DNA of 64,000 nucleotides, taken from Turritopsis dohrnii (taxonomy: Eukaryota > Cnidaria > Hydrozoa > Anthoathecata > Oceaniidae). The notes beneath the pieces are model-generated. The model searched no databases. It saw nothing but the letters and a program-made list of their open reading frames with translations, and had not been told where the DNA came from. Shown in pieces: positions 1-12,200 of this stretch (the first letter of the stretch is position 1; every line of letters starts with the position of its first letter). A program made the position numbers and the translations under genes. The stretch is taken from contig BQMF02000003.1 of the NCBI GenBank assembly GCA_027922465.2, positions 1,054,001 to 1,118,000 of the forward strand, given 5' to 3'.

Positions 1-202
1 CTCCATAAGCAGTCACATGTTTTGGTTTTGCAAACAATTTCATCTCACATTGCAGCGGCTTCGGTTTGTTTATCTTTTTCATTGGTTCAGGTTGAGGGAT
101 ATTTTGCGGAATGCTTTGTCCATATTGTGCTGTTGGCGCTGTTTGGTTGGTCTGATTTCTATTATCTGTCTCGGCCACAGCTGAAAGGGAATATTAAACC
201 AA

Positions 203-404
203 TTAACGAGTTGGAAGTTGATGTTGTGGTTCAGGGTTAGTACAATGAATATCCTTACAGTCCACAATGAAGTATTGCTCGTCTACCGGCATTCCAGCCA
301 AATCACCTCCAGATATCATGGCTTGACATTTCTCGATTGCATATTTTTCTTCAAGGTGGAATTTCAATGAACACTGCGCAATTACACGTCCTTCTTCACT
401 TTCT
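203..404 (-). CDS. SEA-protein last exon
   Basis: Acceptor TTTCTTTCAG at 405-406. Encodes EGRVIAQCSLKFHLEEKYAI, then a G-DLAGMPVDEQYF segment like that of exon 4, two CxDxxC-type cysteines and a TAA stop. This completes SEA module 2. Confidence 0.6.
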
Positions 405-3188
405 CTGAAAGAAACAAAAGGAGGGGATCCGATTTTTTTTGGAAGTTTTTGAAATGGTCAGTAATTTATACTCCTTCCAATTGTCAATCATATTCATGAA
501 GCTTTCTTCATTCAGTGTAAAATTCCGACCGGAAAAAAAGCTATATAGTGAGCAAAATCCCCAAAGAGTCACCGAGATGAAGAACATTTTTATTGAGATG
601 TGTAAATTTCGATGGAAATGCACTCCTTCACAGTAATTATTAAATAAAGTTGCCTGGTCTGATTGGCTACTGTCGAGTGGAAAAAAGTTTCTAAAAAGAT
701 GAAAAAGGGAATCACCATTTCCGTCCCTGGGGATTTTACACTTAATAAAAGAAGGGCATCTACCTTACCTGAAAGCAAGAACATGTGATTCTATAAATAA
801 CCAGTCGTTGATGAAGATTTTATCAATCTATTAAAGAAGCATTGGAGAGTTTTTATTGCAGAAAAAAGTCTTTGAAAAATCAATAAATCAATCATTCTGA
901 CATATTTAAATCATACAGCCTGTTCAACATTTCCACTTAATTCGGAAAATTCCGGTGAATCCGAATCTTCCAAAAACATTTGATAGCGTTGTTTCAGCTT
1001 TATCGATATGTGGACTTCCTTATCTGAAACACAAAGATAAAATTCTTATACGAACGTAGTCTTAATAAAATAAAGCACAGTATTGTTACTATGTTACTAT
1101 GTTACTATGTTATTCTTAAAGGACAAAGTAATGGAAAGATCTGATCACGTGACTTACAAGATACGGCTGGCTGCTTTTTCGTTTCCTGATTTTTTTCGTT
1201 CGGCGCCGGCAAAGATGCATTTTCTTTTGAAATTTTCGCTGGTATCACTCGTAATTCTACACCCTCTGGGTAATGCCATTTCGGTTTTTCGTGGTTTCCA
1301 TTCTTCACTCCTGTAAAAATCAATTTAAGGACTTTTATATTGTCATGCTCCTGATGCAAGTATGCTAGGGTAAACTTGTTGAAAATTACTGCGAAGGAGC
1401 GCATTTCTATAGAAATATACACACTATTTGACTATGAACGCTCTTCATCGCAGTGAATTGATGATTTTGCCTACTGGATCGGTAAACTGGACTAAAGAAT
1501 TTCCAATAAGAAAGAAAGGATGGAAATTAGAAATTATACCTTGTAACTTAAAATAGTTGGGATCAACCTGCTGACCAGAAATCCATCCTTTTCCAATGAC
1601 AGATTGTATATACAGGACCGGATCATCTTCGGATTTGTAAAATCGGAACACAACATCAGCAATGATCTTTCGTTTTGATTTTGTTTTTCTAAGAAATATC
1701 AGATGAAAGTAAGTTATCTTGCGGGTTAACTTTACACAACAAATAGTGTAATTTCTGTCATTTTCAAACTCTCGTTAACTCGAACTCTCGTTAACTCGAA
1801 CTCTCGATAACTCGAACTCTCGATAATTCGAACTATTTTCTTGGTCCCCTGAGAGTTCTAGTTTTGTCCACTGTTGATGTGATGTAAGCGAAATCAATTA
1901 AAGGAGAGGATCGCTATCATACTAACAAACATCGTAATCAAGTGGTGGTGTTGAGTGCCTTGAGTAGCTCCTTTAACTATTCGTGTAGATTTCTACTTAC
2001 GTCAGTGCGGACACTCCCGCAGAAATGAAATTTAAATTGGCAACAAATTCGTTTGCGATGGCATCGATGATGTTTCCAGCCAGTAGCTCATATTGAGGGG
2101 TCGTTTTATTTACCATTTCTTCCCGCCATTCGTGGATGACTTCTATTCGGGCTTGAACATCTTGAACTAAAAACCAGAAAAGCTTTTGAAAACCGAGGTT
2201 AGAAGCACTAATTTCAACATCATGAAAGAGATTAAAATTCCACCTTGCTCTCTTTTATATTTCGTCTTTGGATTTGTTGGTGAACGAACAAAACTTCTTT
2301 CATCCAGATCGACTCCATCCTCAATTATGTTTCTCTTCTCTTTGAACTTTTTCTTCAACAAAGCCTGGTAGATGTTCCGTTTGGTCCGCCTAAGATCTAC
2401 TTCGTTTTCGTCATGGGGATGATGTCGTTTTAAGCGTTTTAAAGCCTTCAAAGTTCGACCGAAAACTAAAATATTCAAAAATTGAAATGATTAATGTACG
2501 ATGTAAAGAAAATGCCCCTTTCAAGACAAACCCTTTTTTTTTTATCTATCTCTGGTATATGTTATTTAAGCTTATAATCTATTCATTAAGACTTAATCTA
2601 TACATTGTTGCAACCAAGATGCAAAGTTATGTAAGGGAAGAAAAATTCCAATACTCCAATCCATAAATTCATCGCAGTCAAGCAATCTCATTTTCATTGT
2701 GATTAATAGTGGCGTTTGTATCAGTAATACAAAGGTGCTGATACCTTTCAGGCAAATTATTTTACGACAAATTATTTTACGACGTTCTTTCATTGTAAAG
2801 TATTTCCTCTATTAAACGCCACACTTATAGCCAAACATTTGTAATAAATGCCGCCCTCTGATAAATGCCGTCTTATAACAAACGCCACAACTTCAAAAGC
2901 TGCGTTTATTAGAAAACAGGCTAAACAAGAAATACGGTAGGCAATAATTAATAGGATTAGAAACGAGGTTAGGACTGCAACGATTGGTAATTTAGGCAAT
3001 GGTGGGTAATTTATGCAATGATGAGTAATTTATGCAACGATAGGTAACTTATGCAACGATGGGTAACTTATGAATTTATGAATAAGCTTGTTCAATCAAG
3101 TTAGAAATATAAAGGCATAAAAGTATAGTTCATTACCTGTTGTGCTTAGAGAGAGCACGATTACTAGTACTAACCACCAGGCCTTCAT
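203..3188 (-). CDS. secreted SEA-domain protein gene (multi-exon, partly resolved)
   Basis: Minus-strand gene with exons at 3137-3188, 2244-2465, 2001-2166, 1540-1688, 1158-1310, 917-1023, 472-540 and 203-404. It starts with a signal peptide (MKAWWLVLVIVLSLSTTG) and ends at a TAA at 203-205. Two SEA-like modules are visible: one split over the third and fourth exons, one over the last three. SEA domains occur in secreted or membrane mucin-like proteins and often self-cleave; I do not see a clear GSxxx cleavage motif. All junctions agree in phase except 917-1023 to 472-540 (phase 0 against phase 2), so a donor or a small exon there is misplaced or missing. No family symbol can be assigned. Confidence 0.6.
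472..540 (-). CDS. SEA-protein exon 7: middle of SEA module 2 (tentative)
   Basis: Short open segment NFTLNEESFMNMIDNWKE between a TATATAG acceptor and a GA|GTATAA donor. It leaves in phase 2, which fits the last exon, but enters in phase 2, which does not fit exon 6. Downstream intron would be only 67 bases. Confidence 0.35.
581..640. repeat. copy of the ATTTCTATAGAAAT-type palindromic repeat
   Basis: A diverged, inverted copy of the short dispersed repeat also seen at about 1377, 13795, 15931, 28671 and 31280. It shows a C(A/T)TT...GAAATGCACT...TTCACAGT pattern. Confidence 0.4.
917..1023 (-). CDS. SEA-protein exon 6: start of SEA module 2
   Basis: Acceptor TGTTTCAG. Reads KEVHISIKLKQRYQMFLED then SPEFSELSGNVEQA, parallel to exon 3. 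The donor GGCT|GTATGA gives phase 0, which does not fit the next exon found, so the 3' edge is uncertain. Confidence 0.5.
1158..1310 (-). CDS. SEA-protein exon 5: linker
   Basis: Phase 1 to 1, donor T|GTAAGTC. Encodes a Lys/Glu/Pro/Asn-rich, cysteine-free linker between the two SEA-like modules. Confidence 0.5.
1377..1473. repeat. copy of the ATTTCTATAGAAAT palindromic repeat
   Basis: Starts near ACTGCGAAGGAGCGCATTTC, has the TATA-centred palindrome, and ends with CTTCATCGCAGTG. The outer CACTGCGA/TCGCAGTG parts are inverted, so the copy can fold into a hairpin. Confidence 0.55.
1540..1688 (-). CDS. SEA-protein exon 4: second half of SEA module 1
   Basis: Phase 2 in, phase 1 out. Contains IIADVVFRFYKSEDDP and a later G-x-VDPNYFKL segment, the usual beta-strand and C-terminal pattern of SEA domains. 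Confidence 0.6.
1762..1862. repeat. short tandem repeat (AACTCTCGTTAACTCG-like), likely pogo/Tigger-type MITE end
   Basis: Four imperfect 18-bp units of the type CTCG(T/A)TAACTCGAACT, followed by TTGGTCCCCTGAGAGTTC. This looks like the terminal repeat of a pogo/Tigger-like non-autonomous element; a second possible member is at 45722-45860. Confidence 0.45.
2001..2166 (-). CDS. SEA-protein exon 3: first half of SEA module 1
   Basis: Phase 1 in, phase 2 out (CTGAC|GTAAGTAG). Reads WREEMVNKTTPQYELLAGNI then an amphipathic helix and a beta-strand-like segment, matching the early part of a SEA fold. One N-glycosylation sequon (NKT) is present. Confidence 0.6.
2244..2465 (-). CDS. SEA-protein exon 2: basic linker
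   Basis: Phase 1 to phase 1 exon. It encodes a very Lys/Arg-rich stretch with dibasic sites (KRHH, RRTKR, KEKR) and no cysteine. This is probably a disordered or propeptide-like region between the leader and the first SEA module. Donor is CAAG|GTGGAA. Confidence 0.55.
2810..2910. repeat. AAACGCCACACTTA repeat copy
   Basis: Several AAACGCCAC / AAATGCCGCCC motifs in a row. A second, inverted-looking cluster of the same motifs is at about 9745-9870, so this is a dispersed repeat family inside and near introns. Confidence 0.4.
3137..3188 (-). CDS. SEA-protein exon 1: signal peptide
   Basis: ATG at 3188 opens a strongly hydrophobic 18-residue leader, followed by a GTAATG donor in phase 1. The start is chosen because this is the first ATG before the leader and the exon joins the next one in frame. 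Confidence 0.65.
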
Positions 3189-5145
3189 GTGATCACAAGA
3201 TAATTCAACCTATAACAGGACCAAATGAATGTCATTGACGGTCTTTGTTTTATTTAAACCATCGTACATTTCTTTCGTGGACCCATTCGATCGAAGTAAT
3301 TGTTCATTACCCGATCATTCGAACTAATTTAAGCTAATTTAAGAAAGCTTTACAATAAAAACGTTTGATATTATCAAGTTTAGAGATACTGTAACGCTGG
3401 GATGAATTTTCATAAAATATGGTGCAATAAAATATATGCAGTTATGTTGTCAGTTCCATCCATTTTGTTTATACTAATTTTACCGTACTCGTGGTAAAAA
3501 AAAAAAAAATGACCACACAACATCATGCCCATAGAAACTCTTCTTGGTGTCAATATAAGTTAATTCTGCACGACTTTTCTGCAATACAAGAACTGAATGG
3601 TATAACGGAACAACAAACCAACTTACAAAATGTTTGAAGTTTAATTTCTATTTTGTTCTCATTCTTGTGTTTCCAACTAAATACCGACTCCCTTAAAGCG
3701 GTTTTCCTTATTAGAAAATCCCAATTTGTCATCAATCACAACAGCAAATGGCAATTTAAAACAAAATTTAGCACAGTTAATTCTTGCCTTAGGCACAAAT
3801 TATGAAAAGCTAAAAAAAGCAAAATAAAGAGATTTGATCTTTTGGTCTTTCCAACAGGTAGTGCAGTGTTTAATGTGACCAAATATGTCGCCTTCAACAG
3901 AGTTAGTGAGATTTAAACGATTTTCAATTCGTTGTATTAGGTTCGGTGCGAAGAGAATCCATGAAAAACTTACTTGTAGAAACTTTTTAGCATATAATCT
4001 TCAAATTTTATTCTATTACTGTTCAAACTATAAAAATCATATTGTGCAGCGACTTCTAATAGATATTTTAGCAATTCTCAAGAATTCATTTCCTGCTTGC
4101 GTGAACCAATGAAGCGAATGAATTTGAAAAGCAGCTATGTATAAATAAAAAGAAATAAGTCCGAATTTTTGTCCCTAATTTTTAGGACAAATTTTTAGGG
4201 TAATGATTTTTTGGTCCAGCTTTTTTTAGGCACGAATTCGATTTCTAAAAATAGTCGATCAAAAGAGTAACACGAGATATTAATCAATTGATCTACATTG
4301 AGGACAATTCAGAAAATAACTTTTCGTTATCATTTGCTGTATGTTCTTTTTCTTGAACGGCGCTGCATTAACCGTGCAAAAAAAAAGTTTCTGCATACAA
4401 TGCTAACTTTTCGCCAAATCATCTGGACGAGAGCAAGAAAGTGTCAAAAAATAGCAAAACATTTTTGTTGAGATGCAAACAATGCCTACTTTTTTCTATT
4501 CATGATTATGTGAATACACACAATAAAGATTTTCTAGAAAAGATCATGAAAAAATATTTCTAGGTCTAAGCGTGTGTCAATGAAAAGGGTAAAAACGCGG
4601 GCAGATCTCTTTGCATTCTTTTTCTTATTTTGTTTTTATAAAACTCTGACCGTAAACGTTGAGTTCTCTCTCAATGTTAATTCCGGTTAAATGCCATTCT
4701 AGGCGAGAGTGAATGGTAATTTTACACAAAGAACTGGGCCGTGGGAAGCTTTTTTTAAAGATAGGGTAGCTCTGATTAAGTGACTGAGGAGGCTAGAAAA
4801 TTTGTTTCCTTCTAAAGAAGGATCTTAGTTTTCCTTTCATTAACGTTGACGGGCCTCTAATGAAAGGGAGTAACACGAGTACTTCGGGGGAAACGAAGGT
4901 GACGCACGCCAGTGTCTGTAGCTCAAGAAAAACCTTAAAAACGATGATTACCGATGAATATTCAAGAGCTGAATAGGTACCACAACATCAATAGAGATCA
5001 TTGTTGCCTAGTACATATTGATAAATAAATATATGAATAAATATATAAGCTTCGTTGTATAAAATATGTATTTATCTGCTTAATACTCATGACGGGTTGC
5101 GTTACTTTTGTCAGCTCCCTATGTTAGTTTCACTTTAAACATCCC

Positions 5146-5211
5146 TACATCGACAAACGTCGCTATATTGACAAACGTCGCTATATCGACAAACGTCGCT
5201 ATATCGATAAA
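5146..5211. repeat. 18-bp tandem repeat
   Basis: About three and a half copies of a CGACAAACGTCGCTATAT unit. Each unit contains the small palindrome CGAC...GTCG. Confidence 0.7.
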
Positions 5212-5278
5212 CTATATATCTCGTCTTGTTTTTTATTATGTTTTAACAATTGACGTAACATGGAAATTTAAAGTAAAC

Positions 5279-5508
5279 CTCGGAAATGCCTATACACCTT
5301 ACCCAAATTTCTGTTTAAATGCCGTAGTTATCAAGTTTCGCCTCGTTTCTATTTTTTCATTGTTTTTCTAATTTCATAATGTTTTCAGTAAGTAATAGTT
5401 ACTTGTTCTTGGAATAATTAGAAGTAATTAAGAGTTTGAAAAAGAGGCGAAACTTAGAGGCTAAGCTATAACACGGTGTTTAAATAGAAATTCGGGAAAG
5501 GTCTATTG
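5279..5508. repeat. foldback MITE-like repeat, AAGTTTCGCCTC family copy 1
   Basis: Left arm begins near AAATTTCTGTTTAAATGCC and reaches AAGTTTCGCCTCG; the right arm is its imperfect reverse complement (GAGGCGAAACTT ... AAATAGAAATT). A second family member lies at about 29905-30125. No coding capacity. Confidence 0.55.
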
Positions 5509-5788
5509 CTAATTTTTTTAACACAAACGAAATGATTGAAAATGATGGAACTATAAGTAATGGGTGGAAGCCACAAAGAATGACGCAAGGTTAGGCCTTT
5601 GTCCCCAACAAATTTAAGGGTTTCATAAATATGGCGCAAACTTTATGAAAATGTTCAAGTTCTTTCAGCATTTGGCATGATTCTGCTCTCACCCACAAGA
5701 GATCTCAAGTTGACAGATTTGACGGATACCACTTCATCAACAATTATCTCCGCAACCGTGAACTTCACATTAGCAGAAATAGCGAGCT

Positions 5789-6240
5789 CTATCTATTTCC
5801 GTCGAAAACAAAAAAATCTCTTCGTCTGCCGTATTCTATAACTTTTTTTTCTTCAGCCTTATCCGGCGTTCGCTTCGAATGGATTCTCTTATAGCGTATC
5901 TCAAATCCGTCTTTGTTAATATCTTGATCAGTTACAAACTGCAAATAAAGCATGTTGGAGGAGGACGTGTATCGAGTATGCAATAACTTACTCCCACATA
6001 ACTTTTTAACGAGCGGAGCGTGTGTTGACCCTCCATCGTAGATATTAACATAATCAAACGTGCAAGGATGATGTTCGAGGTTAAACGATTTAAACTCGAC
6101 CAGGATACGTTTTCGTCGTCCACGTGTTGTTATCAGCCACGTGCAATTCTGATTGGCCGGGTATTGTCCACTCTGTGCATAGGATAAATGTGACACAATA
6201 CTTTGGTAATCTTTCGTTGCTTCCAAAGTTCCTCCACAAA
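5789..6240 (-). CDS. BMP1: tolloid exon 15: CUB5 and stop
   Basis: A complete fifth CUB domain ([44 protein letters not shown]) and a basic tail ending in a stop at 5789. Confidence 0.93.
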
Positions 6241-9200
6241 CTAGGGAAAAAGCAAAATATAGTTTTTTCCACTCCAATACGTTCAGCAAGTAAATGGTGT
6301 TTGGGTGATCATTATTCCTTTAACACTCCCCCACCCCACCACTATCCCCACCTTCCTTTAAAAATAAACGCCATGTTAATAACACCCCCGTCGTGTTGAA
6401 GTTGTTGGGATGGGGTGGTCACACGCTCATAAAAAGAAATTATGACTTACTACTTTCATACGAAATATTGAAAGTTGGAGCGTGGAGAATGGAGTTTGAA
6501 TTCAAGATTATTCGCATAATATTACGAGTTGATTGATAAGTTTGTCTCAGTTCGTCAGTTAAACTGCAAATGGTTCCTTCTGATCTCCAGTGCGAATTTG
6601 AATAGGTTTGAAATGAAATTGGACAATTTTTATGTGATTGCCTAGCAGTGTTTAGACCCTATAACAACAACGTTTGAATAAGAATCAGTTGTTTATATTT
6701 AATAGCTTTTACTGTATAATATTAATATCTTTACCTGGAAATTTAATAAAAACTTTTGTCCAGGAACGGTTGATAGCATCCAAATACATTGATTCCCAGG
6801 ATAATCATTTGGGTAGTCTGGAGACGAAATCCAGCCTTCTGTGGTTGACAGTGCTTGGTAGCAATTTCCTTGAATGATATAAAAAGAAAGCAAAAATTTG
6901 ATTTTTATTGATAGGGATAGATTGAACACAGAAAAGGCTAAGAACTTATTTGGGCGGTTTATTCAGGGTGGGTTGGGGCTGTTGAATACCTGGTTTACAT
7001 CCTAACTTATCCGACATCAAATGATAACCAAAGCGACATTCACACTGAAAGGTTTTCAAACGGTTACGACAAATATGTTGGCAGCCTCCATTGTTTATTC
7101 TGCATTCATCTTTGTCTAAACAAATGATGACCAATAATGAAAGCAGAGCATATGCGATATATGGTACGATACGATACGATAAAACCTTCTTAAAAAACTG
7201 AAGATTCTATGTAAGCAAATTTTACTTTCGTAATTACAATATGAATCTTGCCATTTCCAAATTTGAAAATGGAACAATTTTTGGCTATTCGTTTATGTCG
7301 TCAGCTGTACAAATCTGACTTACCTAGCTGAAAAGATGCGATAAAACCGACGCCATGTTTTGTTGTCTTGGAAACCAAGTAAACAGACATAGTGTGATCA
7401 TCAGAGAATAATTGTATCGGTTCGATTCTTCTCCCACACAATTTCCGAAGTAATTTCCTGTTAGATTCGATCCCTTGATAAATTTCTACGCGATCAGAAT
7501 TTTCGTCACATGCCCCCTGAAAAAAATAAGACTTAATAATTGGTGACAGCTATCCCTCAGTGATTTTCTTGTTTATAACACAGCCCCAAAATTTTTACTG
7601 TCTTACCTAATCATGCTTAAAATAAACAAAATATGTTTTAAGTATCGGTAACATGCACAGGCACAGAATGTTTGTCGATGATAATGATATCATAGATTAT
7701 ATTTCTCAATAAGAATGTGTAATGAAGCAAGGAAAGATCACTTTAGGCCTCATTTGAGATAAAAAAAAAGTAAGCATCGCTGATGTGGGAGTAAATTTAC
7801 TATTACAAACTGTCTCTAAGCCAATTATTTGTTCGAACTTACGCCACTATTTATTTTAGCTATCATGATGGTTCCAAAAACCCCGTTGCTATGACTTCCA
7901 GTCCCCCTTTTGCGCATCATTATTTGTTTACTTAGCCTTCGGATGAACGTGATTCACATTAAACGCAACCAACAAACATTAGGTTCCAATCATAAAATGT
8001 TGTGACGAAACATCGACAATGTACTAACCTCAGTAGGTCCTAGTTCAAAATCATTAAAAGTAACAAAAACTTTGTAATGAGGCTTTCCGATGATATTCCA
8101 TTTGCATCTCAATTCAGCATTATGGTTTGATGGATAACTTGGTGGTTTAATGATTTTGATATGTCCAGGCATTAAGTTGTACGTCATACTGCAATCAGCT
8201 GAAAGACGTATGAAAACAGATAAATTCAAAGAATATAAATAAATGAATAAAATGTAATAATTCGATTTAATAATAACCATACTCACGTTCACACTGTTTA
8301 CTATCTGCGTGAAGATGAAATCCTATTGGACAGTGGCACTTATATCCACCAATCAGATTGATGCATTTGTGTGAGCAGTTCCCATTGTTTACTGAACATT
8401 CGTTAAATTCTAAAAAAAGTGTTTAACATAATTTTCCAACAAGAAATTTTGGGATTAATTTCGCACGAGGAGTAGTAGTAATTCGTTCAAGCGGAGAGGC
8501 TTCAAAACAAAAAGCTTAAAGGCTAAAGGCCGATTTTCTCTTCTCGAGAAAAATATCCGCAGAGAAAAAATTTAACGAGAAAAATTTTGCTATGTTAATT
8601 CCCACTATTTGGGAACTGAAAAGTATTTCTCAAAGAAATTTGTTCAGAACAATATGGCATTGATTCGAAGATAGATTTTGATTGGTTGATACTGACATTT
8701 CGCGCGAAACAAATTTTCAAAGTTGAACAAAATTCAACTACATTTTTTTCGCACGCGAAAGAAATATATTTCTTGACAAAAGTGTAAAACAATGACGTAG
8801 TTCGAGCGAAAATTTTTTTCGCAATTCGCTCATATTTTGTAAGTGGAAATCTTTACTCTGCGGAGGGTTACAATAACAAAAGCCAATGAAATACATGAAA
8901 GCAGAGTAGACCAGAAATATGACTTTTATCTTTTGCTCTTGAGATTACAAAAACAGAATACGGGAATGTGAATCCCACCAATGATCACTCTCACCTGCAA
9001 AATATTTCAAAGAGAACCCAAATTTTACTTTCTTATCGTTTGACCGAAATCTAACAGTTGCCACGTGGCTGCTAGTTACCAGTCTCCTTATATCTCGTTG
9101 TCGACAAAATTTGCCCAGGCTCCTTCCTACGGCACTATCGATGATTTCGATGTAATCGTTCGTGCAATCACGACTTTTCTCGATTCGAACCAATTGAAAA

Positions 9201-12200
9201 TCGATTATTATCTTCAAATTCTAAAAATTAAAAGAATTAAAAAACAACAACAACAACAACAAAACAAAACACTTTGCGTGGCTAGATGAAAACTTTTCGT
9301 TTGCTATGAAGAGGAAAAAAGCCTCTTAAAGAAAACGTATCGGCCGAAAATTTTCAAAAGCTTGTTGCCAGGTGAAAAGTAGAAACTTTATTCAGCACGA
9401 TGATTCTCCGTCTAATGGAAATCCATGTAATAATAACCCATAATTATGCATAATCATGCATGAAATAATTACCTTGTCAACGTTTATATTCCACTCACAG
9501 ACTTGGTTGTTTTCATAAGCGTTTGGATAATTTGGGGATTCGATCGTACCATCGTCTGATGTCATGTAACTGCCGCATAGAACTAATAACAGTAACAAGG
9601 AAGTAAGAAATCTTCTTGTAAGCAACATACAGTGTCCTCAAACTACGTGACGTCACTCATGTCATGTGACGTCACTCGTGTCACAAGTCCAAACAATTTC
9701 ATAGACTTTCTCCGATTATTGCAATAATTGCGATAACTCTATTAAGTAACGCCCAAAGTGGAAACCTTTAGATAAGCCCAGTCCTTGTGACAAATGCTTT
9801 AAGTGTGGCGTTTCTTCTATACAAACTACTGAAAATTAACAAACGCCGCCCTTGAATTAGACGCCACATAAAGTTTCCTTAAATGATTTCCATTTGATCG
9901 AAAGACCCACAAGTATAACCGCTTCTTAGATGCTGATGTGGCTAAATACTCGAAATGAATGAATATGTAAATTTTTCCATTAGTTATAATGAATAGATGT
10001 TGTTCAAGTGAGATTCACAGTGAAACAATTTTAAGTATGGACAACTTAGCAATTTCGTTGCGGCGTATTAAAAATGAATTCGGGAAAGGCGTATTAACGA
10101 GATGCCTGAGTTGAATAATAATAATAATAATAATAATAACCGATTTATTTCTAGCTCCATTTTGCTACATGGTTCTTCTCCTAGAAATTTGTATGTGGTG
10201 TGTATGTTAAATGTATTTACAAACTTTTTTTTTTTTTTTTTTAAACATATATATAAAAAATATCTATAAAGTACGTGCAATTGCTTTGTCCATTAGGTAT
10301 GTAAACGTTTTCGTTTTAAAACTGTGCAAACTTTCTGATTCACGAATTGGTTTCGGCAAACTGTTAAAAGTTTGAGCGACGGTATTACTGTAGGAATTGA
10401 TGACATTGCTTCGGTGAATCATAGGGCCGATGTTTTTACGATTACTTCTGAGAGCCCTTGTATCCTTTGCAAGTTGTAGTTGCATGTTTGCAGGAACTAT
10501 TTCAAAAACAGCTTTGAAGCCCGCAACAGCAGCAGAATATTCGAGACGCTCCTCAATAGGTAGCCATGAGAGTTTTATGCAGTCGTGTACTTTCGAATAT
10601 CTGTTCCATACAAATCCGGCGGCAGCGTTCATAATTTTTTGCAACCGTGATTGAAGGGCTTTAGGTATCGGATTAAAGACGATATTTCCATAGTCAAGCT
10701 TTGACAATATTAGCGTTTGAACAAGTTCTTTCCGTATCTTGAATGGAAGAAGTCGTTTTAATAATTTAAGCGTTCGCAATGTAGAGAAGCATTCGATTGC
10801 CACTTTATTGATGTGGCTTGTCCAGTCCAGGTGTTCATTGAAAGTAATTCCGAGAACTTTCATTGATTCCGTTCTTCCGAGAGTAATACCACCACATTTG
10901 ATAGCAACTGAATCAAGTTCCTTTTTGTGATGTCTGTACAGCTGGTTTTTGTAGAAAAGCATTGTTTTTGTTTTCTTTTCGTTGAAGACAAGATTGGAAT
11001 CATGTGACCAATTACGGATGTTTTCTATATCTTGTGAGAGTTCGATAATTTTAGCTTCAAGTTCATCTGGTTTTGAGTGAATATATATTTTGGTGTCATC
11101 AGCATATTGTAATGTTTTTGTGTATTTCACTTGCTCTGAGAGGTCTGATACATATAAATTAAAGATGACAGGACCGAGAATGGATCCTTGCGGTACTCCA
11201 AAACCAACAGTCAACATCGAAGACTTTCTGTTGTCAATTTGAACATAGTGCTGGCGGTCTGATAAATAATTTGCCATCCAGTGTAGAAAGGATTTGTCAA
11301 GATTGAGGTTTGAAAGCTTCATTAAAAGACTCTTAAAGTCTATCGTATCGAACGCTTTGGAGTAATCAGCAAAAACTGAAATTGTTATTTCGCCTTTGTT
11401 CATGGCGTTTGTGATGTCGTCTTTCAGTTTCATCAGACAGCTTGTAGTTGAGTGTGATCTTCGAAACCCATGTTGCGTTGACTTGTATAACATTAAATTG
11501 TCGATATGAAACACCAGTTGCTGAAGAACTACCTTCTCATAAACTTTTGATAACACTGGTAAAACTGATATAGGCCGATAGTCATTCGGTGAGGAGGGGA
11601 TGTTAACTTTTGGAACAGGACTGATCCTTGCGACTTTCCAATATTGTGGGAATGTTTCGGACAAAATAAAATTGTTGATGATAAAGGTCAGTGGAGAGAT
11701 TATAAACTCACTAACAGGTTTCAATAAGTTTATCGGGATAGAATCATGGCCGGTTGAACAGTCCCTTCTGATGGAATTGAGTGCATTTCTTACGTCATTG
11801 TAACTTGTAGGTTGTAGTTTGAAAGCATACTCATTCCGATGCGGTAGTTTGTTAATCATCGCTTTCAAGTCCTCTGTGTTGGTGCGTTTTGAGGCGGTAA
11901 GTCTTTCTGCGACGCCGTTATAGTGTTTGTTGAGGGCATCCGGACATTCTGTGATTGGTTTATCATTTGGTTTTAAAATGCGGTGAATCGTTTGCCAAAC
12001 CTCTTTTGGTCTGCGAGAGGAGAATGCTTTTTTGTAAAACTGAGACTTGGTGGATTTTATCGCCATTTTTAGTTTGCTTTTGGTTGATCTGTATTCCTTC
12101 CATTCTTCATCATTTCCAGTTCGGTGGGCCTTTACTCGATGTTGTTTAGTCTCCTTTTGTAGAGTTGTGATTTTGAGATCTCGCATCCATGGAGCAGGTG

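Larger units (their letters stand above)
3189..5788. other. intergenic region between SEA gene start and tolloid 3' end
   Basis: No coding exon is visible. The stretch is AT-rich with an A13 run near 3497-3509, an 18-bp tandem repeat and a foldback repeat described separately. It should contain the promoter of the SEA gene and the tolloid 3' untranslated region, but I cannot place a TATA box or an AATAAA signal with confidence. Confidence 0.5.
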
